From: Leadbetterella sp040829825
GTDB lineage: Bacteria > Bacteroidota > Bacteroidia > Cytophagales > Spirosomataceae
Strand: one strand, 5' to 3'
Length of the DNA: 64,000 nt
NCBI RefSeq assembly: GCF_040829825.1
Contig: NZ_JBFOLH010000006.1
Positions 9,314 to 18,172 of the stretch are shown piece by piece. Position 1 is the first letter of the stretch. Each line of letters begins with the position of its first letter. The position numbers and the translations under genes were made by a program. Below the pieces are notes generated by a model. The model searched no databases, had not been told where the DNA came from, and saw nothing but the letters and a program-made list of their open reading frames with translations.

Positions 9314-10153
9314 TTACTTTTTCAAAAGATTAGTTACGAACGGAGGCAGCACCTGGCCTACTAACCAGTTAAAGTTCTTCTTCACTTTTACTCCATCATA
9401 ATTATCCCTGTTGAACTGTATTCCTTCCGGAATTTTCTCTCCCGGCCGTGCCAGGAAGAGCGTGGATTTTTTACCGGGCATGATTTCTCCTTCGGGCCGG
9501 CCTACCGTAAAGTAGAAGAGGCCGATGGATTTCCGGCTCATACCTTCCGGGCAGCTGATGATCTCCGGAATGCCGTGGTAATTGTAATCCGTAACATCAA
9601 AAACGACGAGGCGGTTAAACAGCGGTGCTATTTTTACTTCGCAGCGGGTCATGTCGGTATCCCAGAGTTCCAGGTCGCCGTTGTATTCAGGTTTCCAGTC
9701 TTTATTCAGGTAGAGTATAGCATTGATACGCCGGGAAAGATGCGGAAGCTTCCCGTGCATGTTGAAGTCGGCATGTACTCCCAGTTTGCCTCCGCGTTTC
9801 AGCTGGTGAAGCCCGCCACCCACAAAATAGGGGTCAGGCATAAGGTTTTTGATGCCGGTAAGCGTTTCCAGGAAATAGATGAAAGGGGCAGAATTGAACT
9901 GGTATAGCAACCGGGAAGTAAAGTCGGAAACTTTCTCTTCTCCCTGGGCTTCCAGTTTGCCCTCAAAATAATTTTCGTATTCTTTCCAGATTTTCACCTC
10001 CGGACTGGGGAATTCAGCCAGAACCTGTTCCAGGGGTTCCGGATCCATAAAGTTATCAATAGCAATGTGTGGAAAGGGTTGGGCGCTTTTGTATTCTTTT
10101 GCTTTTGATCTGGCAAGTTTTTCCAGCTCCCCTGTATTGAAATATAACTTCAT
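9314..10153 (-). CDS. 2-oxoglutarate/Fe(II) oxygenase (prolyl-hydroxylase-like)
   Basis: 279 residues from the ATG at 10153 (an upstream TTG adds four codons). It has the full iron and 2-oxoglutarate set: HADFN (H127, D129), YHGIPE (H193) and an arginine in SRKSIGLFYFT (R207), in the order of the 2OG-FeII_Oxy_3 family. The substrate is unknown; relatives modify proteins, sugars or small molecules. It directly precedes the WbsX-like gene with no gap, so it may act on a surface glycan or its carrier. A -7-like TATATTTG on the minus strand (10219-10226) lies upstream. Confidence 0.82.
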   Translation of the reverse strand: MKLYFNTGELEKLARSKAKEYKSAQPFPHIAIDNFMDPEPLEQVLAEFPSPEVKIWKEYENYFEGKLEAQGEEKVSDFTSRLLYQFNSAPFIYFLETLTGIKNLMPDPYFVGGGLHQLKRGGKLGVHADFNMHGKLPHLSRRINAILYLNKDWKPEYNGDLELWDTDMTRCEVKIAPLFNRLVVFDVTDYNYHGIPEIISCPEGMSRKSIGLFYFTVGRPEGEIMPGKKSTLFLARPGEKIPEGIQFNRDNYDGVKVKKNFNWLVGQVLPPFVTNLLKK

Positions 10154-10325
10154 CTGAATCAGCAAAAATCTGGTAATCGGATAGACTTTAAAAAAAGTGT
10201 TTTCCGTGTTTCAAACGACAAATATACAATTTAAAAAGTGATTGCACTCATTAAAAACAACTTAAATAATTGGATTTCCTTCTGATGGTCAGGGGTAATT
10301 ATTGCTTTTGGTCTTCGGAAACGGC

Positions 10326-12116
10326 CTATTCCTCGTCAGATTCCAGTGTTCGTGTGATCTTGTCAATGTTGAGGCTGTTGGCCATGGCCGTAAATATCTC
10401 ATAATAGGTTCCCTTTCTGTCGAAGAGCTCTTCGTGAACACCACTTTCTACTGCCCGGCCCTGCTCCATAACCACTATGTTGGTGGCATCAATGATCTGG
10501 GAAATGCTGTGAGAAATGATGATGACCGTGCGGTTGGCTTTGATGGCGTCAAGGCTTTTTTTGATCTGTTCGGTAGCAATGGCGTCGAGGCTGGCGGTAG
10601 GCTCATCCAGGAAAATAATGGGCGGGTTTTTAAGAAACAGGCGGGCTATGGCGATCCTTTGCTGCTGTCCGCCTGACAGAGACCGGGCATCAGATGCGTA
10701 GCCTTCGGGCAAAAGCATGATCTGGTCGTGTATATATGCTTTTTTAGCCGCTTCTTCCACTTCATTATCAGAGGCGTCGGGTAAGCCATAACGAATGTTC
10801 TCGGCTATGGTACCTTTAAAAATGTGGTTTTTCTGCAGCACCAGCCCGATGTTCTTGCGGAGCTCCGTGGTATCGTAATCTGCCAGGTCTACACCGTCTA
10901 TAAAGATCTTGCCCCGGGTGGGTTCATAGAATTTATCCAGCAGGTTCACCACCGTGCTCTTCCCTGCACCGCTGAGCCCCACCAGGGCGGTGGTTTCGTC
11001 GGGCGGGATAACCATGCTGACGTTAAAGAGGGCCTGGGTGCCGTTGGGGTACACAAAATCTACGTTTCTCAGCTCAATTTTGCCTTTTACCTTTTTAGGA
11101 ATGTAGGTTCCGCTGTTTTCAATCTCCTGATCCGATTCCAGGATGTCGAAGAATCCTTCAGAATAGATCAGCGCATCGTTTACCTCGTCGTAAATCCGGT
11201 GGAGCTGCCGGATGGGTGCAGAGATATTCCCGAAAAGCATCACATGGAACATGATGGCTCCGATGGTCATTCTGCCTTCCAGCACAAACCAGGCGGTTAG
11301 GATAATGATGACCACCACGCCTACCTGTTCGATCAGGCTCTTGACGCTGTCAAAGATAAAGGCTGTTTTGCGGGTCTCCAGCTGGTTGTTAGTCATGTCG
11401 TGCTGGATGACCCGGTGCTTCTCGGCCTCGGTAGACTCGCGTACAAATGACTTGATCACGGTAATCGACTCAATGAGGCTGATGATGCTGTGGTTTTTGG
11501 TTTCGCGGTAATTGCGCATTTTTCGCCGGAAGCCGCTCAGCTTAGTGGCCTGGTACTGGCTGATATAGAAGTACACGGGTACAATGCTGAGGCTGACCAG
11601 CCCGATCCAGAAGTTGGCTGAAAACATGGCAATCAGCGCCACAATGGCATTGGCAAACAGCGGAAAGATATCAATAAAGAAATTTTGTACGAGGCGGGTA
11701 AGGCTGCTGATACCGGTATCAATCCGGGTTTGGAGCTTACCGCTTTCGTTTTCTGCAGAAGTGTAAAAAGCCAGGCGGTACGTCAGGATCTTTTCCACGA
11801 TAGACTGGGAGAAATCGCGGGCAATCAGGATCCGCAGCCTTTCACCGTAATATTTTTGCCCGAATTGCACCAGGGAGTTGACCACTTCCTTGCCCAGGAG
11901 GATACTGCTGATCACCGTCAGGAGGGAGAATCCTTTACTCAGCGGTTCTTTGGCCACCATCAAATCCGAGATGGAATCAACGGTGAAACGAAGGATGTAG
12001 GCGTTTACCTGGGCGGCAAATGAACCGATGACCGTAAGGGTGAGCGTCAGGATCACCAGTGTATTGTACGGCTTAACAAAGGGCCGGAGCTTTTTATATA
12101 GTGCAGTTAAAGTCAA
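10326..12116 (-). CDS. ABC exporter, fused membrane and ATPase domains (MsbA-like)
   Basis: 596 residues. Six membrane segments are spread over about 18-305, then a complete ATPase: Walker A GLSGAGKST (380-388), signature LSGGQQQ (480-486), Walker B IIFLDEP (500-506) and ISHS. This is a half-transporter that works as a dimer, as in MsbA, exporting lipids, lipid-linked glycans or drugs. It lies upstream of the oxygenase and WbsX-like genes on the same strand but 160 bases away, so it may be a separate transcript. A -7-like TAGGTTTG (minus, 12139-12146) is present just before it. Substrate not determinable from sequence. Confidence 0.9.
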   Translation of the reverse strand: MTLTALYKKLRPFVKPYNTLVILTLTLTVIGSFAAQVNAYILRFTVDSISDLMVAKEPLSKGFSLLTVISSILLGKEVVNSLVQFGQKYYGERLRILIARDFSQSIVEKILTYRLAFYTSAENESGKLQTRIDTGISSLTRLVQNFFIDIFPLFANAIVALIAMFSANFWIGLVSLSIVPVYFYISQYQATKLSGFRRKMRNYRETKNHSIISLIESITVIKSFVRESTEAEKHRVIQHDMTNNQLETRKTAFIFDSVKSLIEQVGVVVIIILTAWFVLEGRMTIGAIMFHVMLFGNISAPIRQLHRIYDEVNDALIYSEGFFDILESDQEIENSGTYIPKKVKGKIELRNVDFVYPNGTQALFNVSMVIPPDETTALVGLSGAGKSTVVNLLDKFYEPTRGKIFIDGVDLADYDTTELRKNIGLVLQKNHIFKGTIAENIRYGLPDASDNEVEEAAKKAYIHDQIMLLPEGYASDARSLSGGQQQRIAIARLFLKNPPIIFLDEPTASLDAIATEQIKKSLDAIKANRTVIIISHSISQIIDATNIVVMEQGRAVESGVHEELFDRKGTYYEIFTAMANSLNIDKITRTLESDEE

Positions 12117-12275
12117 GTTCCCGGTTTGAATTAGAACCCAAACCTACAAAAAATAAAAATTCGCCGGAATAAGAACACGACATTTAAGGGGAATCTGCAA
12201 GCCAACCGGGATAATTCTTATATTTACCATGATTTTCCTGGTGGATAGATTAAAATACTTGTAATATACACTAAC

Positions 12276-12737
12276 TTGAAGTTTAATAGAAGAGGACATC
12301 TAACCAAAACACAATTCATTTCCTTTAAAGATTTTGAGGACTTTTTTGGTAACAACAGCTTTTATAAAAGGCCTTTAATATTGGAAGAGTTTAAAGAATA
12401 TTTATTAGGCCTTCCTGGGATATTAAAACAGGATATAATTTCTATTTGGGTTAACGGGAGCTTTGTGACAGATGAATTGGAACCAAAAGATATAGATTTT
12501 CTTGTATTTGTTGACAAAACCATTCCTGATTTTGCGACTATAATAACCGATTTTACAAAGCGTTTTAATTATATTGACGTATATTTTGTTCCATGTGATG
12601 ATGATAAAAACACATTTGACGATTGGGTTAATTATTGGAAATATAGTTTTTCACATAGTGCAGATGGAATACATCGAAAAGGTTTTTTGAAACTGAATTT
12701 AATGATTAAGAATGGGTTAATCATTGACCATGAATAA
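12276..12737 (+). CDS. Nucleotidyltransferase-like protein (resembles DUF6932)
   Basis: 153 residues from a TTG start; no in-frame ATG gives a better start. The core WVNGSF (G61, S62) followed nine residues later by KDIDF (D72, D74), and a third acidic residue in YIDVYFVP (D101), fits the minimal nucleotidyltransferase fold (GS-x9-DxD plus a distal Asp) used by MNT/MenA-type toxin-antitoxin and antibiotic nucleotidyltransferases. It resembles what I know as DUF6932, but I cannot confirm that. The gene is clearly AT-richer than its neighbours and uses different codons, which suggests recent acquisition. A 61-residue ORF follows 26 bases later. Function unknown. Confidence 0.7.
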   Translation: MKFNRRGHLTKTQFISFKDFEDFFGNNSFYKRPLILEEFKEYLLGLPGILKQDIISIWVNGSFVTDELEPKDIDFLVFVDKTIPDFATIITDFTKRFNYIDVYFVPCDDDKNTFDDWVNYWKYSFSHSADGIHRKGFLKLNLMIKNGLIIDHE

Positions 12738-12763
12738 GTGATTTATATATTTTTTCTTAAAAA

Positions 12764-12949
12764 ATGAAATTAAAAACATTAATCAGTAACTCCTCTGAAA
12801 AATATGATAAAGAAATTAGCATATTGAATCATATTATTTCTGTAGCAGAGAGTAAAAATCCCCAATATGGTACACCTGCTTTCCTGACCCTTCAACAAAT
12901 GAAGAAAAGAAGGGAGGCAATTTATCTTGCCATACAGGAACCGGAATGA
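12764..12949 (+). CDS. Small hypothetical protein, partner of the NTase-like gene
   Basis: 61 residues, MKLKTLISNSSEKYDKEISI onward, mostly predicted helix with charged residues (QQMKKRREAIYLA near the end). I do not recognise a family. It is as AT-rich as the preceding nucleotidyltransferase-like gene, on the same strand and 26 bases after it, so the two probably entered together and are co-transcribed. It could be an antitoxin-like or adaptor partner, but nothing in the sequence proves that. It ends 30 bases before the stop of the convergent acyltransferase gene. Confidence 0.55.
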   Translation: MKLKTLISNSSEKYDKEISILNHIISVAESKNPQYGTPAFLTLQQMKKRREAIYLAIQEPE

Positions 12950-12979
12950 AAAAAATCCGGATCAAAACCGGTGGGGCAA

Positions 12980-14101
12980 TTACTTTTTCACCTTCAAAAG
13001 TCTTTTCGTCAGGTACCTGCGCACCGGCTCATCGTACAATTTTAAGGAAATCCAGGCCAATAGAATGCTTCCTGCCACCAGCGCGGCAGCTCCCGGGAGG
13101 GATTCCATAAAGGTTAGGTTTTCATTTTTAACCCAGGCATAGTACCCGTAAATAAAGGGGTAATGTACCATGTACAGGGGGTAGGAGATGTCACCCAGGA
13201 ATTTGCATACCCGGTTTGTGGCTTCGTTCGTGATCCTGGCGGAGGCACCGAAGTAAACCAGCAGGGGAAAAACCAGGATCACGCACAGGGCATCGTATAA
13301 GCCGTTCATCCAGAAGTTTTCAGTACCACCGATCCGGGGAATGGCCGAAAGAATAACAATGACCAGGCTACCTGTCCAAAAGACTCCTTTTACCTTCGCA
13401 GGCTTAAAGAGGCGGGACAGCAGCAGGCCGGCCGGGAAGGCAAACAGCAGCCGTAAAGAGCCGCCCAGCATGCCCGCAGGTGTCATGGAGAATCCTACGC
13501 ATAAATCGCCTTCAGGCCCGAACATGGCATAAGCGGCCAGTCCGGCACCTGCAAGCAGAACCAGTACCGAAAGCGCCCGGGTAGAGAGCTTACGGATAAG
13601 AAAGATATAGAGGATATTGCCTGCATATTCAAAAAACAACGACCAGCTGGGCCCGTTCAGAGGGTACATTTCACCCACTCCCCGTATCTCGGAACCGGGC
13701 GTGGCCGGAATCAGGAAAATATTCAGCAGGGTAGCTACGATCAGCATGGATACGGATATCAGCGATACATCCCAGACTTCACAGCCCTGCAGGTAAAATA
13801 AAGCAGCTCCGATAAGGGCGCCCAATACCACCATGGGATGCAGGCGTATAATCCTGCGTTTCAGAAAGTTTACGGTGGTCATGTTTTTGTTATCATACGC
13901 ATAACCCATCACAAAGCCGGAAAGGATAAAGAAGAAATCCACCGCCAGGTAGCCGTGATTAATATTCTGGTCTAAATGACTGGTGGCAAAGGCCTCGAAT
14001 ACGTGAAAGCAGAGAACCGTCAGGGCTGCCACCCCGCGGAATCCGTCAAGTATGTTGTAATGGGGTTTAGTATCTGAAAATGCGGAAGAAGGTGCTGCCA
14101 T
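12980..14101 (-). CDS. Acyltransferase family 3 (OafA/YrhL type)
   Basis: 373 residues with about ten hydrophobic membrane segments. LDGFRGVAALTVLCFHVFEA at the N-terminus carries the conserved R and the FHVF histidine typical of acyltransferase 3 proteins, and NINHGYLAVDFFFILSGFVM matches the second conserved block. The family moves acyl groups (often acetyl) from the cytoplasm onto surface polysaccharides, lipids or other extracytoplasmic acceptors. No sugar-biosynthesis genes lie beside it, so the acceptor is unknown; the glycan genes at 8231-12116 are the nearest candidates. Monocistronic by layout. Confidence 0.88.
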   Translation of the reverse strand: MAAPSSAFSDTKPHYNILDGFRGVAALTVLCFHVFEAFATSHLDQNINHGYLAVDFFFILSGFVMGYAYDNKNMTTVNFLKRRIIRLHPMVVLGALIGAALFYLQGCEVWDVSLISVSMLIVATLLNIFLIPATPGSEIRGVGEMYPLNGPSWSLFFEYAGNILYIFLIRKLSTRALSVLVLLAGAGLAAYAMFGPEGDLCVGFSMTPAGMLGGSLRLLFAFPAGLLLSRLFKPAKVKGVFWTGSLVIVILSAIPRIGGTENFWMNGLYDALCVILVFPLLVYFGASARITNEATNRVCKFLGDISYPLYMVHYPFIYGYYAWVKNENLTFMESLPGAAALVAGSILLAWISLKLYDEPVRRYLTKRLLKVKK

Positions 14102-14228
14102 TATGCTGTTTTTATGTTTACTGAGGTTTTTGAGGGGCCAAAATACGAAATTAATTCTGTATTGAGGCTAAACGTTTCCGGGGTAGTATAGTCCAATAGC
14201 TATATATCATTATTAAGAATAATATAAA

Positions 14229-14942
14229 ATGAAAAATCTGCTTCTTCCGGCTTTGATAATTTTCGGGATTTCCTGCACCCGCCATACGTATAATCAGCAT
14301 AACAGCATGAATTCTCTCGACTGGGCAGGGCGGTATGAAGGTATACTACCCGGTAAAGGTAATGTTTCGGAAACTGTAATATTGGTATTGAAACAAGATC
14401 TTTCCTATGAAATGATACGCAACGGGCAAAGGTCAGAAGGAGGATTTAACTGGGCGCCTGACGGCGGAACTATCGTTATTCCGGGTGAGTCATTGTATTT
14501 ATTTGCAGGAGAGAATTTTATGAAAGCAGTTAACCGGAAGGGGAAAGAAGTGGACGGGAGCAGGTACCGGCTCGAAAAAACGGCGGATACCGGTATCCGT
14601 GAAAAATACTGGAAACTCATAGAGCTGTACGGCCGGCCGGTAACCGTTCGGGAAGGGGGCCGGGAGCCTCACCTGATTATCCGGCAGGAAGAAAACCGGG
14701 TAACGGGGAATAGCGGATGTAACAGCTTTGGCGGCACCTGTGAGCTGAATGAAGCTACCGGGCGGGTCCGTTTTTCGAAGATTGCTGCCACGCAAATGGC
14801 CTGTATGGGTGAAAATGTAGAAGGAGAATTCTTTAAAGTGCTGGGTGAGGCGGATAACTTCACTACAGACGGCAGGTTTCTCAGCCTGAATAAGGCCCGG
14901 ATGGCGCCGCTGGCACGTTTTGAAGTGGTGTACCTGAAATAA
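14229..14942 (+). CDS. Lipoprotein with NlpE-like and META domains
   Basis: 237 residues. A lipoprotein signal ends in FGISC (C16), so it is lipid-anchored in the envelope. Residues about 30-110 resemble the NlpE N-terminal domain (WAGRYEGILPG, then TVILVLKQDLSYEM), but the Cys-x-x-Cys of NlpE, which normally sits right after the LP, is replaced by GKGN. Residues about 125-235 form a META (HslJ-like) domain with the conserved GNSGCNSFGGTCEL and TQMACMG blocks, including paired cysteines. This domain mix is frequent in Bacteroidota and is associated with envelope stress or copper tolerance by annotation only. Monocistronic. Confidence 0.8.
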   Translation: MKNLLLPALIIFGISCTRHTYNQHNSMNSLDWAGRYEGILPGKGNVSETVILVLKQDLSYEMIRNGQRSEGGFNWAPDGGTIVIPGESLYLFAGENFMKAVNRKGKEVDGSRYRLEKTADTGIREKYWKLIELYGRPVTVREGGREPHLIIRQEENRVTGNSGCNSFGGTCELNEATGRVRFSKIAATQMACMGENVEGEFFKVLGEADNFTTDGRFLSLNKARMAPLARFEVVYLK

Positions 14943-14988
14943 GAGGCGCCGGGTTTCCGGTTATGCCGTTCGGTTCTCAGTTACGCCC

Positions 14989-15090
14989 GGTTCTCGTCTT
15001 CGCTCGATTCTCGACTACGCTCGAACTGACACGCCACAAACGCTACCTGTCAATTCGAGCGAAGACGAGAATCGAGCGAAGACGAGAACC
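14989..15090. repeat. Long imperfect inverted repeat, REP-like
   Basis: The outer arms 14989-15013 and 15066-15090 are perfect 25-base inverted copies (GGTTCTCGTCTTCGCTCGAT at the left start). Pairing continues imperfectly inward (15014-15031 with 15048-15065), leaving a loop of about 16 bases. Read from the right, the arm TCGAGCGAAGACGAGAACC occurs again at 54432-54450, and the 13-mer GAGGCGCCGGGTT found at 14943-14955 reappears inverted at 54447-54459. It separates the META lipoprotein gene from convergent acs, so it could also end transcription. Confidence 0.85.
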
Positions 15091-15146
15091 AGGCATAATC
15101 AAAAATCAAGTATGGTCAAAAACCAGATGTAGTTAAAAATACCCCT

Positions 15147-17042
15147 TTACAGCTCCTTCGCCCCCTTCACGATCTCATCTACCACGCCCGGATCCAGCAG
15201 GGTAGAGGTATCTCCCAGGTTATTGTATTCTCCCTCGGCTATTTTCCGGAGAATACGGCGCATGATCTTCCCGGAACGGGTTTTCGGCAGCCCGCTTACA
15301 ATCTGGATTTTATCGGGTTTGGCAATAGGCCCGATGATCCGGGAAACGGTCATGAGGATGTCCCGCTTCATCATTGAATCTTCGTCCTGCGGTTCCTCAC
15401 AGATCACAAAGGCATGAACACCCTGCCCTTTTACGTCGTGCGGGTAGCCCACCACTGCTGATTCTACCACTCCGGTGTGGCTGTTGATGGCGTTTTCCAC
15501 TTCGGCCGTACCGATACGGTGTCCCGATACATTCAGCACGTCGTCCACACGGCCGGTAATCCGGTAGTAGCCGTCTTCGTCGCGCATACAGCCGTCGCCG
15601 GTAAAGTATTTTCCCGGGTAAGTGGAAAAGTACGTGCTTTTGCAGCGCTCGTGATCTCCCCAGGTGGTACGGATGATCGAGGGCCAGGGGTAAGTGATGC
15701 AGAGGTTCCCGTTCACCCCGTTCCCTTCAATGGTGCTGCCGTTCTCATCCACCAGCTCCAGCTGAACACCCGGCAGGGGCAGAGTGGCATACGACGGCTT
15801 GGTTTTTGTAATTCCTGCCAGCGGTGAGATCATAATCCCCCCGGTTTCGGTTTGCCACCAGGTATCTACAATGGGGCATTTTCCCTTCCCGATGTGATCG
15901 TTGTACCAATGCCAGGCTTCTTCGTTGATGGGCTCACCTACCGAACCCAGCACTTTCAGCGAACTCAGGTCTTTCCCTTCCAGGTATTCCAGGCCAAAGC
16001 CCATCAGCGAGCGTATGGCGGTGGGGGCGGTATAGAGGATATTTACTTTATGGCGGTCTACAATATCCCAGAGACGCCCGGCGTCGGGATAGGTGGGGAT
16101 ACCCTCAAACATGACGGTAATGGCACCCGATAGCAAGGGGCCGTACACCAGATACGAGTGGCCCGTAATCCAGCCCACATCGGCCGTACAGAAAAAGACG
16201 TCGCCCGGGTGGTACTGGAATACATTTTCAAAAGTGTAGGAAGTGAATACCATATAGCCGCCGCAGGTATGCACCACGCCCTTGGGCTTACCGGTAGAGC
16301 CCGATGTATACAGGATGAAGAGCGGGTCTTCCGAGTCCATTTCTTCGGCAGGGCATTCGGCTTCCACATGCTTCACCTCTGATTCCCACCAGTAATCTCT
16401 TCCCTTGATCATGGAAACCGGGGTACGGGTATGGGTGGCTACAATCACTTTTTTGACCGAAGGACACGCCACCAGGGCGTCGTCTACAGTTTCTTTCATA
16501 GGGATGTTCTTGGCACCCCTTACCGCACCGTCAGTGGTGACTACCAGCTCACACTGGGAGTCGTTGATACGGTCAGAGATAGATTGGGCCGAAAAGCCAC
16601 CGAAAATGACCGAGTGAATGGCCCCGATACGTGCACAGGCCAGCACCGCCACAGCCAGCTCCGGGATCATGGGCATATAGATACAAACCCGGTCACCTTT
16701 CGTTACACCGTGTTTTTTCAGTACGTTTGCGAAGCGGCATACCCGGTCGAGCAGCACTTTATAGGTGATGATCTCCGGCTCATCTTCCGGGTCATTCGGC
16801 TCCCAGATCAGGGCCGGGTGGTTCGGTTTATTTTCTGCGTGCCGGTCCAGGCAGTTCTCGGTAATATTGAGCTTCCCGTTCCGGAACCATTTTACATTAT
16901 AATCGTCAAAGCTCCAATCCAGTACTTTGGTCCAGGGTTTTTTCCATCTGAATTCCTGGGCTATGGCTGCCCAGAATGTTTTGGGGTCTTCTATGCTGTC
17001 TTTGTAGGCCTCATGATAATCTTCAATTGTTCTTATTCTCAT
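15147..17042 (-). CDS. acs: Acetyl-CoA synthetase
   Basis: 631 residues, close to the usual 650. ATP, acetate and CoA are converted to acetyl-CoA through acetyl-AMP. The AMP-binding P-loop ILYTSGSTGKPKGVVHT, the DTWWQTETGG block with the acetate pocket tryptophan, the hinge GRVDDVLNVSGHRIG and the C-terminal KTRSGKIMRR (587-596; K592 is the conserved catalytic and acetylatable lysine) are all present. This lets the cell use acetate and recycle it. It stands 41 bases downstream of the TIM-barrel gene on the same strand but has its own -7-like TAGATTTG (minus, 17071-17078). Confidence 0.96.
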   Translation of the reverse strand: MRIRTIEDYHEAYKDSIEDPKTFWAAIAQEFRWKKPWTKVLDWSFDDYNVKWFRNGKLNITENCLDRHAENKPNHPALIWEPNDPEDEPEIITYKVLLDRVCRFANVLKKHGVTKGDRVCIYMPMIPELAVAVLACARIGAIHSVIFGGFSAQSISDRINDSQCELVVTTDGAVRGAKNIPMKETVDDALVACPSVKKVIVATHTRTPVSMIKGRDYWWESEVKHVEAECPAEEMDSEDPLFILYTSGSTGKPKGVVHTCGGYMVFTSYTFENVFQYHPGDVFFCTADVGWITGHSYLVYGPLLSGAITVMFEGIPTYPDAGRLWDIVDRHKVNILYTAPTAIRSLMGFGLEYLEGKDLSSLKVLGSVGEPINEEAWHWYNDHIGKGKCPIVDTWWQTETGGIMISPLAGITKTKPSYATLPLPGVQLELVDENGSTIEGNGVNGNLCITYPWPSIIRTTWGDHERCKSTYFSTYPGKYFTGDGCMRDEDGYYRITGRVDDVLNVSGHRIGTAEVENAINSHTGVVESAVVGYPHDVKGQGVHAFVICEEPQDEDSMMKRDILMTVSRIIGPIAKPDKIQIVSGLPKTRSGKIMRRILRKIAEGEYNNLGDTSTLLDPGVVDEIVKGAKEL

Positions 17043-17083
17043 TTTTTCACTTAAGGTTAAAATGTAAAAGCAAATCTAAGGAT

Positions 17084-18016
17084 TCACAGAAATTTATCCA
17101 CTTCCTGGTAGGCGCGGATCACGGCTTTTTCTCCCTCAATCCCTTTGCCAAAGTTTCCGTGCTCCATGCCGAAGATGAACGACCTCCCCGATGCTTTGCC
17201 TTTCTGGTAAACATGCTTAAAAACATTTTTGTAGTTGATCTCACCGGTGGTGGGTTCTTTCCGGCCGGGCTCATCACCGATCTGGAAATAGGCGATCTCA
17301 TCCCAGGCCCAGTCGATATGCTGGATCAGCCGGCCCTCATTTTTCTGCATGTGATAGATATCAAAAAGAATCTTGCAGGCGGGGCTGCCTACGGCCTTGC
17401 AGATCATATAGCCCTGGTCAGAGTGCCGCAGAAACAGGTCGGGGTTATCGCTCAGGGGTTCCATGACCATCACCAGCCCGTGCGGTTCAAAGATCTCTGC
17501 AGCCCTTTTGTAGGCTTCGATCACGTTTCCCGTTTGTATGCCCGGGGGCAGCTCACGGGCAAAATATCCCGGTACCACCGTCATGTATTTCCCGTTCACC
17601 CTTTTGGCTACCTCTACCGCTTCCCGGCATCGCTTCAGAAACGCATCGGTAAATTCTTTTTTCCCGGTGGTAAGTGAGGTTTTCCAGTTGTCGCCCGCAT
17701 CAATAACAAATACGCCCATCTCCATATTGCGTTTGGCCAGGTGCTCCCCGATCTTTTTCTGGAGGTCCGGCGTTCGGTCCATCATGCCGTTATCCTCAAA
17801 AGAGCGGAAGCCGCTGGCCGCCATAAAGTCGAGTTGCGCAATGAGGTCTTCCCCGGCAGACTCTCTGAACATCCCGAAATGCGGGGCATAGCTGAGGTTG
17901 AAATTATATTTTTCTGCTACCGCTTCCCGGGCGTGCGAAACAAGGGGTATTCCGCCGATTCCTAGTAATGAGGTAGTTGTAATGGTACTTTTCAAAAATG
18001 AGCGTCGGGAGTTCAT
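17084..18016 (-). CDS. Tat-exported hydroxypyruvate isomerase-like TIM-barrel protein
   Basis: 310 residues. The N-terminus MNSRRSFLKSTITTTSLLGI is a twin-arginine signal (RRSFLK), so the protein is probably exported folded. The rest is a xylose-isomerase-like TIM barrel (AP_endonuc_2 family) resembling hydroxypyruvate isomerase: MEPLSD, KILFDIYHMQKNEG and FQIGDEPGRKEPTTGEINY are metal and substrate-site blocks of that family. The true substrate of exported members is not known. It precedes acs on the same strand; upstream is a short AT-rich region (18017-18140). Confidence 0.82.
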   Translation of the reverse strand: MNSRRSFLKSTITTTSLLGIGGIPLVSHAREAVAEKYNFNLSYAPHFGMFRESAGEDLIAQLDFMAASGFRSFEDNGMMDRTPDLQKKIGEHLAKRNMEMGVFVIDAGDNWKTSLTTGKKEFTDAFLKRCREAVEVAKRVNGKYMTVVPGYFARELPPGIQTGNVIEAYKRAAEIFEPHGLVMVMEPLSDNPDLFLRHSDQGYMICKAVGSPACKILFDIYHMQKNEGRLIQHIDWAWDEIAYFQIGDEPGRKEPTTGEINYKNVFKHVYQKGKASGRSFIFGMEHGNFGKGIEGEKAVIRAYQEVDKFL

Positions 18017-18140
18017 ACTTGTACGTTTAGGTTTTCTTTTTATTCAGGTAAAATAAGAAAAAAAATATTGAAAATTTTAATTTTATTCTTGTTTAAGTTC
18101 TATCTTTGTCACACTATTTAACCTTAAATCATTCATAGAA

Positions 18141-18168
18141 AGTCTCCCGGGAAAGATTCCGGGAGGCT
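18141..18168. terminator. Hairpin downstream of ridA (possibly bidirectional terminator)
   Basis: Arms AGTCTCCCGG (18141-18150) and CCGGGAGGCT (18159-18168) pair over ten bases with one G-T pair and an eight-base loop. On the plus strand it is followed by TTTTCTCATTTT, on the minus strand by TTTCT. It lies five bases after the ridA stop (minus strand). The better T-tract is on the plus strand, although no annotated plus-strand gene lies upstream; see the small RNA finding. Confidence 0.7.
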
Positions 18169-18172
18169 TTTC

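Noticed and set aside
14989..15090. A tRNA or other structured RNA gene
   Set aside because: The fold is a plain long hairpin with repeat copies elsewhere; no tRNA arms or CCA end.
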